64,000 nucleotides of DNA from Melieria omissa (lineage: Eukaryota > Arthropoda > Insecta > Diptera > Ulidiidae): contig OZ020267.1 in the NCBI GenBank assembly GCA_963971225.1, positions 32,503,298 to 32,567,297 on the forward strand, read 5' to 3'. Positions 1 to 12,500 of the stretch are shown here, piece by piece. Both the position numbers and the translations under genes were made by a program. Each line of letters starts with the position of its first letter. Position 1 is the first letter of the stretch. Under the pieces are notes generated by a model. It did not search any database, was not told where the DNA came from, and saw only the letters and a program-made list of their open reading frames with translations.

Positions 1-240
1 AACAGGAAATTTCAATTTTTTGGAGATGATATCCTAGTGAGCAGTGATCAGTCAGTGAGTTCAGTGAGGATGCAGAAATCCTGTTTCTTTAGCATGAGGA
101 GTTTTCTCGATACTCCTCTCTCAGGGATTTAGAACCGTTCGCCAGTCCCGTGCTGTTAGTCCAATTCTCGGCAAAATGTTGGTCTACCCATTTTCTTAGC
201 ACAAGACAAGGAGGTCGGTTTGTTCATTGCCTTTGTAGCC
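1..240 (-). mobile_element. Degenerate LINE fragment (RNase H region)
   Basis: This stretch resembles, in the same orientation, the LINE fragment near 37290-37570. Shared landmarks in order are the 'agtgagcaatg'-like stretch, 'tttagcatgaggag' (versus tttagcttgaggag), 'ccagtcccgt' (versus gtagtcccgt), and the 'ggtcggtttgttcattg' region (versus ggtcggcttgttcatta). In the better copy this is the minus-strand end of an RNase H domain. No usable reading frame remains here, so it is a decayed 5'-truncated non-LTR retrotransposon piece. It lies upstream of the P450 exons, probably in the P450 intron or 5' flank. Confidence 0.55.
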
Positions 241-289
241 TTAATGTTCTGGGATCCATCTATACATACAAACATTTGTCCTGACTTAC

Positions 290-1690
290 TGACTGATTGA
301 TTGATTCATCATCGCTCAACCGCTAAATCTAAAAATATGAAATTTGAACAGTAGAAAGATCTTGAAAAATGAACCTCCGCTAATATGGGAATTTTTGAAA
401 TTTCGGGTCTAAAACGGCAAAACATAGGTTAAGGTGTTGAATGAAGAAATTGGCCTATTGATTTCAAACTTGGTGAAAATACTCCAAATCAAAAATAATT
501 CGACACGTTTTTTTCAATTTTTCGAAAATCAAAATTTTACGGGGTCAACAATGCTGTGGCCGTAAGGAATAACAGCCAAAGTCGATTTTATGAAATTTTC
601 AGGAGAGCACTTTTAATTTTCGAATTTACTGTAGATTTAACTAGAAAAATTTTAGATTTTTGGGCGTAAAACATTCATTTTATGAGCAAAAGCCATAGAA
701 TTTTGTGTAGTAGTACATTTGAATACGATGAATGCAATGGTGGTAATAACTCAATTTTGTCCTAACTCGACTTTGGCTGTTATTCCTTACGGCCACAGAA
801 TGGGTGAGGGTGCGTATCCGGGAAGCCCATTAATTGGCCTATTGACTTCAAAGTTGGTGAAAACACTAGAAATCAAAACAAATTTAACAGATTCTTCTAA
901 TTTTTTTTTTAAGTCAAAAGTTAAAAGTTTGTATGAAAAAATATGATTTTTTACGCTTTTTGAAATTGAAATTTGGTGAAAGTGCTCTTAGTGAGAAATA
1001 ATTTGACACGTAGTTTTATTTTATTTTAAATCGAAATTTAACGGGATGAACCAAGGGTTAAAAGTTTGTATGAAGAAACACGATTTGTTTACGTCTTTTG
1101 ACTTCTAACTTGGTGAAAGTACTCTTGGTGAGAAATAACTCGACACGGGGTTTTCATTTTTTTGAAAATCAAAATTTGAGAGGATCAACGATGGGTTAAG
1201 AATTTGCACAATTGACTTCAAATGTGGTGAAAGCACTTCAAATGAGAACTTTAAATGATAAGTTCATTTTTCAATCGAAATTTGACGGGTCAACGATGGG
1301 TTAAGAGTTTGTATGAAGAAACTATGAAAAAACATGATCGGATCAACTCTGGTCTCAGTGCACATTTCTCCTTTCAAATCTATCTATCTAACGAGTCAAG
1401 GACGGGTTAAAAGTTTATATGGAGAAACAAGATTTATGGGTCTATTGACTTAAAATTTAATGAAAGCACTTAACATGCGAAATAATTCGATACGTGTTTT
1501 TCACTGTTTTTAAAATCGAAATCTGACGAGGTCAACGATGGGTTAAGGGTTTGTATGGGGGAAACATGACTTAATGCTCCAATTGACTTCAAAGCACTTC
1601 TGAGCTTCAAAGCACAAATAATTAGATAAGTATTTTTTCATAAAACTCTGACGAGATCAACAAAGGGTTAAGATTTTTGCATTGACGTCC
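290..1690 (+). repeat. Repeat element with internal degenerate tandem units (copy 1)
   Basis: A head of about 150 bases is followed by degenerate units of roughly 110-160 bases. Each unit carries variants of 'gacttcaaacttggtgaaa', 'gagaaataattcgacacg', a poly-T/'tttgaaaatc' patch, 'gggtcaacgatgggttaag' and 'tttgtatg'. Unit starts can be seen near 461, 846, 966, 1104, 1211, 1448 and 1586. A second copy with the same head ('tcttgaaaaatg.acctccgctaa') and the same internal units lies at about 15845-16920 in the same orientation. No long reading frame is present. The 75-residue open frame at 719-946 is made of the repeat and I do not call it a gene. Confidence 0.7.
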
Positions 1691-2835
1691 TTTCGTGCGT
1701 ACGTATTGCATTGACTGGTTCAATAATGTGGCGATTGCGTTGCATTAGATCTCAATGTCTCAATCTGATGTAAACAATTGCGCATAGCACGATTTATAGA
1801 AAACGACACATATACATTTTTTTAATATGTTTTTTGCAAAGATTCTACACGGTTTTGGGCTAAATTCGCATTGAAACGAGGGATACTTGAAAAAAAAAAT
1901 GCCATTGACCAAACATTTCATAGCGGATATAAAATAATTTACTCAATTGACCTAAGATTGAAATTTTATTTTTTATTCTTTCAAGATTAGGAAATTATGC
2001 AAGGAATATCAACATTTTATATTAAAATCAAAATCTGAAATTTGTTATTCTAGAATTTGCACAAAGACGTCATCAGCCAGATGTTATCTTTATTTTATTA
2101 TTTTTTATCTCAAGTGCTTGCTATTTTATCAGTATCGAACTGTGCAATCAATTACACACCTTCAAACGTTTTTCTAGGTTAGATCAGATTAAATATTTTT
2201 TCTAAATTCAATATATATTTCATAATTTTACTATATAAAAAAGGAAAAATAAGTCTGATTCATTAAGTTTCGGCACTTGCTAGGCAAATAGGAATTCAAA
2301 CAGAAAACAAAATCAAAAAAAAAGATTTTATTTACAAATTGTTTTTTTCTTAGCTTTATTCTGGCGCTTATTCTGAAAACAGTAAACATCAAATAAGCTC
2401 GTGAATCAGAATATATATCCTCGTAAACAATTTTTTTGTGATATTTTTTATTATATTGCAATTTAATCAGACAAAGAAGACGAACAAAAGCCGCAGACAT
2501 AATCGTGCTTCCCTCTCACAACCTATGTTCAAATCGTATCTAAAGTCCACAGTGCAATTGTGTATATTTCTACAACTCTAAGTCGCTACTTGCATCCAGA
2601 GCTTATCAGCTTTATTTATTATTACGTAGTCGTTTATAGGATGCACTTTCATATACAAATTCTAGAGGCGCAAATCAATGAGTTTTCTTCCAGAATTAAC
2701 TTTAGTTTTATCAACTTGGGAACAGTCCACATTTGCTCATCTTTTTTCATCAAATATTCAATATATTCATCAATATTCTCTCTCAAAACCAAAGTTGAAT
2801 TTGTGTCCATTTCAATAATGCATTGTCGCTTGCAG
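1691..2835. other. AT-rich non-coding sequence, probably P450 intron
   Basis: No gene or clear repeat is seen. The stretch ends in a pyrimidine-containing 3' splice site ('cgcttgcag') at 2835, immediately before P450 coding sequence, so at least its right part is intron. The missing N-terminal P450 exon was not found here. Confidence 0.5.
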
Positions 2836-4165
2836 GTATTTTCTTCAACGAAGGCCCCGCCTGGAAGGAGCAGCGTCGCTTCATACTGCGCTATTTGCGT
2901 GACTTTGGCTTCGGTCGACGCTTCGAAGAGCTGGAACTTGTCATTCAGGAGGAGATCACCGACTTGCTCGATCTGATACGTCACGGCCCACGTTACGAGC
3001 ACGAGCACGAACTCGCCAAGCCGGGTGGCTATCGCGTTCAGCTGCCGAATCTTTTTAGTCCATTTGCTGCGAACAGCTTCTTCCACATTATGCTCAACGA
3101 GCGTTTTCCGCGCGCAGAGCAGGCCAACTTGCTGCAGCTCATCAAAATGGGCATGGTGTTCCAGCGAAAAGCCGACGACTACGGCAAAATGCTCAGCGTC
3201 ATACCCTGGGTGCGGCATTTCTTTCCAAAGGCCAGCGCCTACGATGTGCTCATGGAGTCCAACAAGTTCATGTACAAGTTCTTTGACGAGATCATTGATC
3301 GCCACGTGCGCACCTACTGCGACAGCGCCGAACGCAATTTTCTAGACTTGTACATCAAGGAGATGAAGGAGGCAAAGGCCAATGGTGCCGAAAGCTCTTT
3401 TCGGCGCGAGCAGTTCGTCATGGGACTCCTTGATTTTTCGTTTCCTGCTTTCACGGCCATCGGCGTGCAGCTCAGTTTTCTGATACAATATTTTTTTTTG
3501 TATCCGGAAGTGATCAGGCGGATACAGGCGGAGATTGACGAAGTGGTGGGCAAAGGTCGGCTGCCCACATTGGAGGATAGAAAGCAATTGCACTACACGG
3601 AGGCAACGATACGAGAGGGGCTGCGCATTGAGACTTTGGTGCCTTCGGATGTGCTTCATAAAGCGGTAGTTGACACGGAATTGTTGGGATATAAAATTGC
3701 AAAGGTGAGACAAGGATTGAAATGTTGTTTGTCAGGTATCAGAGTTAAATTTGAATTGTATGATATTTTAGGGCACTATTGTGGTACCCAGCTTGTATGC
3801 TTACCATGCTGACAAGCGAACCTGGCACGATCCGGAGAATTTCAGACCCGAACGTTTTCTAGACGATGCGGGCAAGTTGTGCCTAAAGAAAGATGTTTCG
3901 TTTCCCTTCGGCGCTGGTTAGTTATTGAAACTTCTTGTTGTTGTATTCAAATCATTTTACTTTACCGAAACGTCTTGCAGGAAAACGACTTTGCGCCGGC
4001 GAGACATTTGCGCGAAATATGCTCTTTCTAATGACTACTGCCATCTGTCAGAACTTCAACTTGGTTTTGGCGCCCGGTGATAAATTGCCTGACCTATCCA
4101 AAAACCTGAGTGGTCTTATCATTTCACCTCCTGACTTCTGGGTGCAGCTGGAGGAAAGAAAATAA
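2836..4165 (+). CDS. Cytochrome P450, CYP2 clan (CYP304-like), C-terminal exons
   Basis: Heme-thiolate monooxygenase; the endogenous substrate is unknown. Exons are 2836-3704, 3772-3916 and 3981-4165 (stop TAA), with introns of 67 and 64 bases, all GT-AG and in phase. The first visible exon opens inside a Gly codon after an acceptor, so about 110-120 N-terminal residues including the membrane anchor lie in an upstream exon that was not found. About 398 residues are visible. Seen are a helix-C type segment ([10 protein letters not shown]), the K-helix ExxR as EGLR, the PERF motif (FRPERF) and the heme loop [12 protein letters not shown] with the axial Cys, split by intron 2. The I helix is odd: where most P450s have AGxxTT, this one reads [10 protein letters not shown], lacking the acid-alcohol pair. 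CYP304 is my best family guess from the C-terminus ([13 protein letters not shown]), with CYP303 and CYP305 as alternatives. The next gene downstream on the same strand is Nthl1, 490 bases away. Confidence 0.88.
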
Positions 4166-4657
4166 ATCGACTATGTGGAGAGTAAATCTATATCAATATA
4201 ATTAGTTTAAGAAATTTGTGAGTATTAGTTACTTTGATCTTTAGATCTACGTAAACAAAAATATATGAGTATATGATTTCTACACCAACCTGTGTTTTTA
4301 TAATTCTTCTTTGTGTACAAACTACGTGAGTAATATACATTTTAAATTATTATTTTTTAATTTTAGTACATTTTACTTACTGTGATACTTATATCTATTA
4401 ATCTCAACTTTTTATAGATCTGAAAATTAATAAAATGTTGAGCTAGTATTCTTTAGTCGCCATTGTGAATGGCACTTTCGCGCTAAACTTTTAGTTCCCG
4501 TTAGCTTGTATTATTTAGTTGCCACTGTGAATGACACTTTTGCATTATCAGAAGAAGAAGAAGCACGAGGGTAAAGTTGGTTAGAAGGGCACTAAAATTA
4601 TTTCTTTCGTTGCATTTATATTTAACTAATGAGAAACTGTTCGCATCACCAAGAGAA
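4166..4657 (+). promoter_or_regulatory. P450 3' UTR and Nthl1 5' region with a duplicated 36-bp segment
   Basis: This short intergenic interval must hold the P450 3' end and the Nthl1 promoter. Two imperfect direct repeats of about 36 bases lie at 4446-4481 and 4509-4544. Both read approximately 'gtatt.tttagt.gcca' then 'tgtgaatg.cacttt'. They sit 115-210 bases upstream of the Nthl1 start codon, where core or proximal promoter elements would be expected. A regulatory role is inferred from position only. Confidence 0.4.
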
Positions 4658-5919
4658 ATGAGCAACAAGAGTGGAACCACGAAATCGCTGGCTAAGAAGC
4701 TGCTGAAAAAAGGCCGCGTGGGGGCTCTACCAGAAGTCCAAGTGAGTACTCTGCTGGCGGCCCCAAGCTGAAATATAACGGTTTCTTTTCGACTTGTTAG
4801 GACATTGAAGATGCTATAAAGGCGCCATACTTTTCACCGGTGCAAACACGACAGCAACGCAAAACCGGTAAAATCGCCTCACTACAGCTCGAACTGCCCA
4901 AAGACTCATCGATTGTGACTATAGCTGCACAGAAGGAACCGCAGGTTGATAGCAACAGCAAAGAACTCTTTCTGGGCGATCAATTGCCAAAAAAGGAGCA
5001 ACATGTAGAAGCAGCAGCCGCATGGCAACCTAAGAATTGGCAACAAATTCTGCAGAATATACGCCAAATGCGTGCCGAAGCGGCGGCACCAGTAGATTCC
5101 ATGGGTTGCCACAAATGCTCGGATGATGCGGCCGATGAGAAGGTGGTTAAATTATTTGCATTTCCAAATTGTTTGCAAGGTTTCTAATTGATATTTAATG
5201 ATAATATAGACGCAGCGCTACCAAAAGCTCGTAGCGTTGATGCTGTCCAGCCAGACCAAGGATGATGTCACATATGAGGCCATGCAACGGCTAAAGAAAG
5301 TTGGCCTCGATCCGGCAAATATTAAAACAATGGCAGTGAACAAACTTGAAGAACTCTTGCGTCCAGTGTCATTTTACAAGGTAAAAGCGGCTGCATCTAT
5401 TGAAGGATTATCACTTCCTAATTTGGTATTAATTTGCAGAATAAAGCCAAATATCTACAACTGGCATCGGGCATACTGCTCGACAAATATGACGGTGACA
5501 TACCGCACAACATTAAGGAATTGGTAGCATTGCCGGGAGTTGGGCCGAAAATGGCACATCTTTGCATGGCCACGGCCTGGAACGAAGTCACGGGCATTGG
5601 TGTCGATGTGCACGTCCATCGCATCACGAACCGACTGCAGTGGCTACCAAAGCCAACTAAGGAACCCGAACAAACACGCATTTCGCTGGAGTCGTGGCTG
5701 CCACGCGAGATGTGGCAAGATGTCAATCATTTGTTGGTGGGGTTCGGTCAGACCGTGTGCACTGCTTTGCGTCCACACTGTGCAGAGTGTTTGAATCGAG
5801 ATATCTGCCCCGCAGCGTCTCAAAATATGAAGAATAAAAGTGATGTTGCTGAAGTGGGAGAGGAAGCTGCCGTGGCCATAAAGAAGGCAAAATTCCACAA
5901 AAAGAAATTGCATCTGTAG
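4658..5919 (+). CDS. Nthl1: Endonuclease III homologue (bifunctional DNA glycosylase/AP lyase)
   Basis: Base-excision-repair enzyme that removes oxidised pyrimidines and cleaves the abasic site; it acts in the nucleus and, in other animals, mitochondria. Four exons: 4658-4741, 4801-5142, 5210-5380, 5440-5919, all GT-AG and all in phase 0, giving 358 residues. ATG 4658 was chosen because it is the first ATG in frame with the conserved body and opens a Lys-rich N-terminus. Seen are MLSSQTKD, the helix-hairpin-helix PGVGPKMA with the Schiff-base Lys near residue 236, the catalytic Asp near 255 (VDVHVHR; bacterial enzymes usually have VDTH), and the iron-sulfur cluster Cys 306, 313, 316 and 322 (spacing C-x6-C-x2-C-x5-C). 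Length and order fit animal NTH1. The Lys-rich tail (KKAKFHKKK) could aid nuclear import. The gene is convergent with the minus-strand coiled-coil gene 680 bases downstream. Confidence 0.96.
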
Positions 5920-6597
5920 TGGGATTCAGGCTAATATATGCACGTATGTATTTGTGACATTTCTATTCCATATACATATGAAACACAAATGTTTTTTTTG
6001 TATATTTTGCATTTTGTCTGTTTTTATTTTTAATGGCACTTAATAATACATTAAATACAATATTTACTTACGGATTAAACATTAAGTCAACAAACTTGAA
6101 AAATATATATATTTCTTGTATAAGTGTATGCAATAATATTCAACGCAGCTAAGCCCTGCATGTTCTCGTCAAATTCTTATAGAGAAACTCACAACATTTC
6201 CAGCTGTACTGTTATTAGTTGTATTTGTAGTTGTGTTTATGTACCTTGTTCGTATGCAGGTAGCTAATAAATGTCTGACATTAGGGACGATAATACTTTT
6301 AGTAACGAACTACACTTGGTTTTGGATTAGGTTTTGATTTTGAAAATAGTTTCTGGAAATTAAAGATGAACAGCAGACTAACAAGTGTTAATAACAGAGA
6401 TTAGCATATAGATCAGTAGACTATGTGAAATACAAGGGGACATTAAACCTATTTCGAGTAAAGATTCCCGTCAAAAGAAGGGATTGTTACAAGCTCTCAC
6501 ATAGCTCGACGTCCCAGTGGACAGTGTCGCAGCTTGCTTTTTTGCTTTTCTAAAAATGCGTTACGCGTACGTTCCGCTTCGAGACTCTTAGCTAGAA
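5920..6597. other. Convergent 3' UTR interval
   Basis: This lies between the stop codon of Nthl1 (plus) and the stop codon of the coiled-coil gene (minus), so it should hold both 3' UTRs and polyadenylation sites. I see no canonical AATAAA close to the Nthl1 stop and no repeat or extra frame. Confidence 0.5.
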
Positions 6598-9500
6598 CTA
6601 TAAATCCGTAATGGGTCCGGCAACGCTCAGTTTTGGCGTCGATTGTGCCACGTTGACGCTGGTCGAGGCGGTCGTGTGCGCTTTATGATGCTTTTGGTGC
6701 TGGTGTGAATGCGTTGCCGTTGCGGCCGCGGACTTGTTTGGGTTAATGATACCGCCACCGACACTACTACCAACACCGTTCCCCAAGAGCGCGTCTGCGG
6801 TTGGATGGGTGATGGTGGTGGTGACTTTCGAATTAACGCGTAGTGTTTTAACCAAATTCTCAAGCCTAAAATGAGAGTAAGTAAAACGGATACAAGTGAG
6901 GCGCCATCCTTTTTAGTTGCTGGGTAAATAAGTGGAAACGTGTATGGAGTAGTGTGTGTCTTTGCATGAAAGTGGGGTATTGTGAAATGTGTTAGCGGAT
7001 GATTACATTCAAATGATGAATGTTAAATATAGAATAATGAATCAAATGGGATGGTACATAAAAGCCATAGACAGCATAAGGAATAATAAACAAGTATGTT
7101 AAAAAGTTTAGTAAGAGGGTAGTACTGATAAAAAAAAGCAGCTAGTAAAATGCTAATAATGCCCAGGTTTGTGAAGAAAGCATAACAATTAGGTTTCAGC
7201 CTGGAAGTATGCGAAAAAATTTGAACATTTAGTTTACATGATTTCATGTAACAATAATTTATTGTGTCCTTGTGTGCCAATACTTTTGGCTACGCAAAGC
7301 AGGCATTTGAAAAGTGGGCGTACCAACTAAGCCACATGCAATGTACAAAAACAACACGCAAATATTCTTCTTCTTCTCCAAACTAATAGAGTTATATGAC
7401 AGCTGTGTCGAGTTAACAAAATAAACGAAAAATTGTGTTGTTGCTGCTGGCATTAGATTCTGTTTTCAATTAAACCCACGCTATGATGCGATTGTCGGCC
7501 TCCGTGCGCGCTGCCACCGCCTCGCTTAGCTCCTGCTGCAATTCGTGTGCGCTGAACTTGCTGTCCTCGCCAGCTACACTCAACTCTGCTGCTTCCTCGG
7601 CCATAAGCTTTTTAGTCGTCCGCTTCAAATCGTCAACGGGCGTCGATACGAGCGCAAAATTCGGCGGCGACATGAGCTGGCTGCTCGTTTTTGCGCCAGT
7701 GCCATTGACCAGCTGCCCAACACCGCCGGCTCCGCCGCCGCCGACGCCGCCACCACCAACACTACCACCACCGTCCGAACTCGAGAATGAGTTGCGCAAG
7801 TCCGCAGGCCGTGTGCGTTGCGCACGTTCGCCACTTACAGCCGCTATGTCAGCAGTCGACGTGGTCGAGGGTGTTTCCATGATGTGCAAACGTTCGTCTT
7901 GCTCCTCCACAGCGAGCGCCTGCACTGGCGGCTGCTGATGTATGGTGCCGTAGTGCAGATTCAGCGACTGGGAGCGGCGCGAGTTGGGAAATGCTTTGCG
8001 TGTGCGCAGCGCTTCGTTTTCGTAAATAATATCCGGCGCGTGGCGATTGTTGAAAATGCCCGTGAGCATTTGTCGCATGTACTTGTTCTCGGCCTCCAGG
8101 TGGCTTATGCGCTTGTTGGCCTCCTTGCGATCGGCGCGCAGGTGATGCACCTGTGACTGCAAAAATTAAATGCCAAATATTCAAAACACTCCACTAGGTG
8201 ATTAGATGACAGTGGTTGGTACCTTTAGCTCCTCGATGTCACGCATCATGCGCAGATTGCACTCATTCATTGACCACTGGCGTTCCTCCACCATGGCTTT
8301 GACACTGTAATGGGAAACTGTTTTAGTGACTGTTTGAATTGAGTTTTGCGAGGCATTGAGTTAAATTTTAAGCTTTTAATTCGTATCGTTTAGTTTCAAC
8401 ACTGATTTAGCTTACATACCGATTCAGTAGGGCATCCTCGCGCACACGCGCCGCCTCCTTCACTTCGCGCACCACATCCGTCATCATGCCCGGCGTGTAG
8501 GCGCCTAGAAGTATGCATTAAACATTCAGAGTCCAGCTTGAATATGCGCGCAATTGTTTAGCAAGAAGCAAAGCGCAATACAAAACCAATTATATTACAT
8601 ACTGATAGATACGAAACATACCTGAATGATACGTTGGCGCTGGACTTTGCATACCACCAAATCCACCGCCAAATACCATGGGCTGACTGTGCGTACTTAA
8701 TCCACTCAAGCTATCTCTACGGTGTCTCATACCCCAAGTGGGTGCGTGCTTTAAAGCTTCAATATCAACTTAAGTGTGTTTGTTTTCGATTTTATAAAGA
8801 GCACAGAAAAGGAAGAAGTAAAAACAGAAAAACAAAATATGGTCAAATTACAAACAAATTACAGACAAATCGCAAAAGACAATAAATACAAATAGACATA
8901 GGAACAGTGTGAAAATCATTTGGGGACACAGAAGAGAAGAGGACAATTACAAATATGGAAATGCATTATACACATCTGTAGGCAAATATTTAAATAGTGG
9001 AATATGAGGACAACAAACAATTGAACAGCTAATTTGTGACAAACGCGTGCAAATGTATAATTTACGTACGTACTTCGGAGCGAGATAAGAACATTTTGCG
9101 CAATGCAAGATAAACTTTAGTAAAAAAAAAAATATTCTCAAAAGTACTACAACAAAAAAATCAACATGAAAGTAGTACAGACAAAATTTAGTTAGATTGA
9201 AAAAAGGGAACGTTTTAAATTAAAAGAATATTGAAATTAAATTTAGAATACTATTACATGAGACCGAAATGTTGACTCAAAATTACTATTATTACATTTA
9301 CTATTGTTTTAAAGTATTTAATGTTTTTATTTTTCTAATTTTCATATCCTTACAATGAGTCTACCAGCAGAAGCGTCCGAACTGTAGAATTGTATTGTAC
9401 AGGGTTTTTCATTTCGAACCGAAAACTTTGGCAGCCGTGCGTTCGACAACCGCAGCTGTCATCTGTCGTTGCATTGTGTTAATATTGTAGTTTAGTGTTT

Positions 9501-12500
9501 GCCATTTATAAAAATGGACCGATTTAGCATCGCTCAACGTGTAAACATAGTGAAAATTCACTACAAAAATTTTGAAAATTTGAGTACCACTTTTCGCGCA
9601 CTAAGGAAGGATTTCGGACGTCACGGAAGGCCTGTTTTGTCAACAATTTCGGATTTAAATTTTAACGAACTGGTTCTGTACAAGATGTACAGAGACTAAT
9701 ACGTAATCGCCCTGCTCGTTCGGCTGAAAATATTGCTGCTGTAGCTGCCAGTGTTGAAGATGACCCGAATTTATCGCTTCCCTGGCGTTCACAACAATTT
9801 GACATGTCCATCACCTCAATTTGGCGTATTTAGCATTTGCATTTGCATCTTCATCCATACAAAGTTCAGTTGGTGCAGAAATTGGAGCCGGGAGATCACA
9901 GAATGCGTCGTAACTACGCCGAATGGGTGTTTGAAAAACAGTTCGAAAATCCCAATTTTTCGCACAAAATCATCGCTGAAGAAAATTTTCACCTCAGCGG
10001 TTACGTTAATAGTCAAAATTGTCGTGTGTGGGGCTCAGAAAATCCACACGTGGTTGTCGAGCGCCCAATGCATCCACCTAGAGAGTCACTGTTTGGTGTG
10101 CATTATGGTCCGGTGGTGTCATAGGGCCATATTTCTTCGAAAATGACGAAGGGTAGACCGTTACCGTCAATTCTGAACGTTATGGCCGTATGATAACCGA
10201 GTATTTTTGGCCAGCGATCGAAGATATGGATGTGGAGGAGATGTGGTTTCAACAGGACGGCGCTACATGCCACACAACACGACCGAATATGACAGAATTG
10301 CGAACCAGGTTCGATGAACGCATAATTTCGCGTTTTGGTGATGCCAATTGGTCGTCAAGATCGTGCGATCTGAACCCTTTGGACTTATTTCTTTGGGGCT
10401 ACGCGAAAGACCAAGTCTATGCAGACAATCCGCAGACTCTGGAGCATTTAAGGGACAACATACGTGCAGTTCTTAGCGCCTGCTATATGTAAAAAAGTCA
10501 TCGAAAATTACCTAAAAAGAATCGAGGTGTGCCAGGCTGCTCGTGGCGGTCATTTGAATGATGTCATATTCCATTACTAATGGCACAAACCAACTATTAT
10601 TTTGATAATAAAGTTTCATCAAAATTGAAATTTTAATTGATGTTTTTCTTAATTTACTTTTTTCGGCTCATGATGAAAAACCCTGTAGTACTAGTAGTAG
10701 ACCCCGTGGCTCGTTTCGAGTCATGTGGAAGATATTCACTACTCAGATCTATTTGTAGAAAACAATCAAAATGGATCCATAAAACTTGTTGTTCAAAATA
10801 CACACAAAACACACAGCAAAATACACTCAGCGGGTCTTAGCTTAGTGTCTCTTTACAGATGATTGAGACTGGGCTTGTATCAATGGAAAAATTTCCATAG
10901 CCATTTAACCCAATTTGAGCCATTTCGAATATCGCTAGAGTGATTGCAATTTTCATTTTCTCTCTACCATTCAAATTTGTTACTAAGTTTTTCTGATTAA
11001 GGTCAGGTTGGGTAAGCTGACTGGCCAAGGCGGCCATGTATAGACCCTGTTGGTACCTAGTGGTACCAGTAAGAGTTTCTTAGGTGAGAATGTAGGTGTT
11101 CCTAGCAAAGTCCAGCAGTGACTTGGAAACCGTCTCTAACTTAGAGAAGAACAGGGCCCCTAAGTAGGTAATGCGCAGTCTTGAGACAGCTGGATAGAAG
11201 CAAATAATGGCTCCAAAGCTTCTTTAGCAACATTTTCTTTGTGTTTTCTGCATTCATCCGATTCGGTTCTCTATCTTTTTTGGGTGATCCGCTGTTACAC
11301 AAAACCCCCTACAGTCCTTCCTCGGCAGCAATGGAACCAATCACTTAAGCGTTTCATTGAACTGTCTCCCCTAACTAAACAGTTCCACCCAGCTTTCGTC
11401 TATTGTCATAAGTCTCTACTGGTAAACTCTATTCTGATTAAAAAAACAAAGCATGAAAGGTTGAAAAGGCTTGAAAAAAATTAGAAACATAAAGAGATTA
11501 ACCCATGACTACATACACAAGTAATTTACACAATTGCAAGTACACCGACCCACTTAGAAATCTTGGCATCCATTTACCTTTTGTTTCATGCAAGTTTCGA
11601 CAAATTTTCGTGTTTGTCTCGTGCAGCAAATTGATTTGTTCCATCAGCGCCGCAAAGAACTTATTACTCTCCAACTCGCTCGGTATGTGATTACGGCGGT
11701 CGGGCGTATTTTGGCCACTCACTTTGGAATCATTATCGGATGGATTCAGCAGACACGGATCACTGAATCGGAAACTGTAAGCACACAACCGCTTTAAAGT
11801 TACTGCACAAGTTTAGAAAGCGTCGAATCGTCGCTTACCCTCTGCTTATGTTCGGATTGCTGCCGCTGCCGTCGAGCACATCCGTCGAATTGTTCTCAAG
11901 CTCCGATGAGCCGCCCATCATGTTGACTATGGGCGGCAGGCTGGCAAATTCCTGTCCATCGTTCTGCTGATAGTAGCCGCCCGGTCCACCACTGCCCACA
12001 CCCGGAAACATCATCGAGAAGCGATTGTTGAACGAGTGCGAGTGCTTCATGAAGTTTGGCACATTCTGCAAGCAAAAACCGCAATGCACAAAAATCTCAA
12101 AAAATGAAAGCATCTCCAAAACGGAGCGCTGCACTCACGCGTTGAAAACCTTGGCTGAAAGGTGCGCCACTGCCGTAGCCGCCCGCAAATGACATTGGCG
12201 TCTGGAAATTTGTACGCATGGCGAACTGTTGTTGTGATTGCTGTTGCTGTTGCTGTGGCGGGTAAGAAAACTGCTGTTGCTGCTGTTGTTGCGGCGGCTG
12301 TTGATTCGAGTTGTTAATGCCGCCGTAGGATTGCTGATGCGGCGAGGGTTTTTGCTGGTGGTGCTGATGCTGTTGCTGTTGCGCTGCCATTTGTTGCTGT
12401 CCATAAACATTCTTCAGCGTGTTGGCACTGGGAGCTGTGGCCGCAGACGGATTGTAGTCCAAGAACTCTGATGAGGAGGAGAGCTGTGTATTGGAGGCGT

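Noticed and set aside
2649..3305. 218-residue minus-strand open frame
   Set aside because: It is antisense to the P450 exon, whose plus-strand translation has clear P450 motifs; the minus frame has none.
7483..8162. Plus-strand open frames of 81-151 residues opposite the coiled-coil exon
   Set aside because: Shadows of exon 7 of the minus-strand gene; the Pro/Ala-rich content mirrors its Gly/Ser codons.
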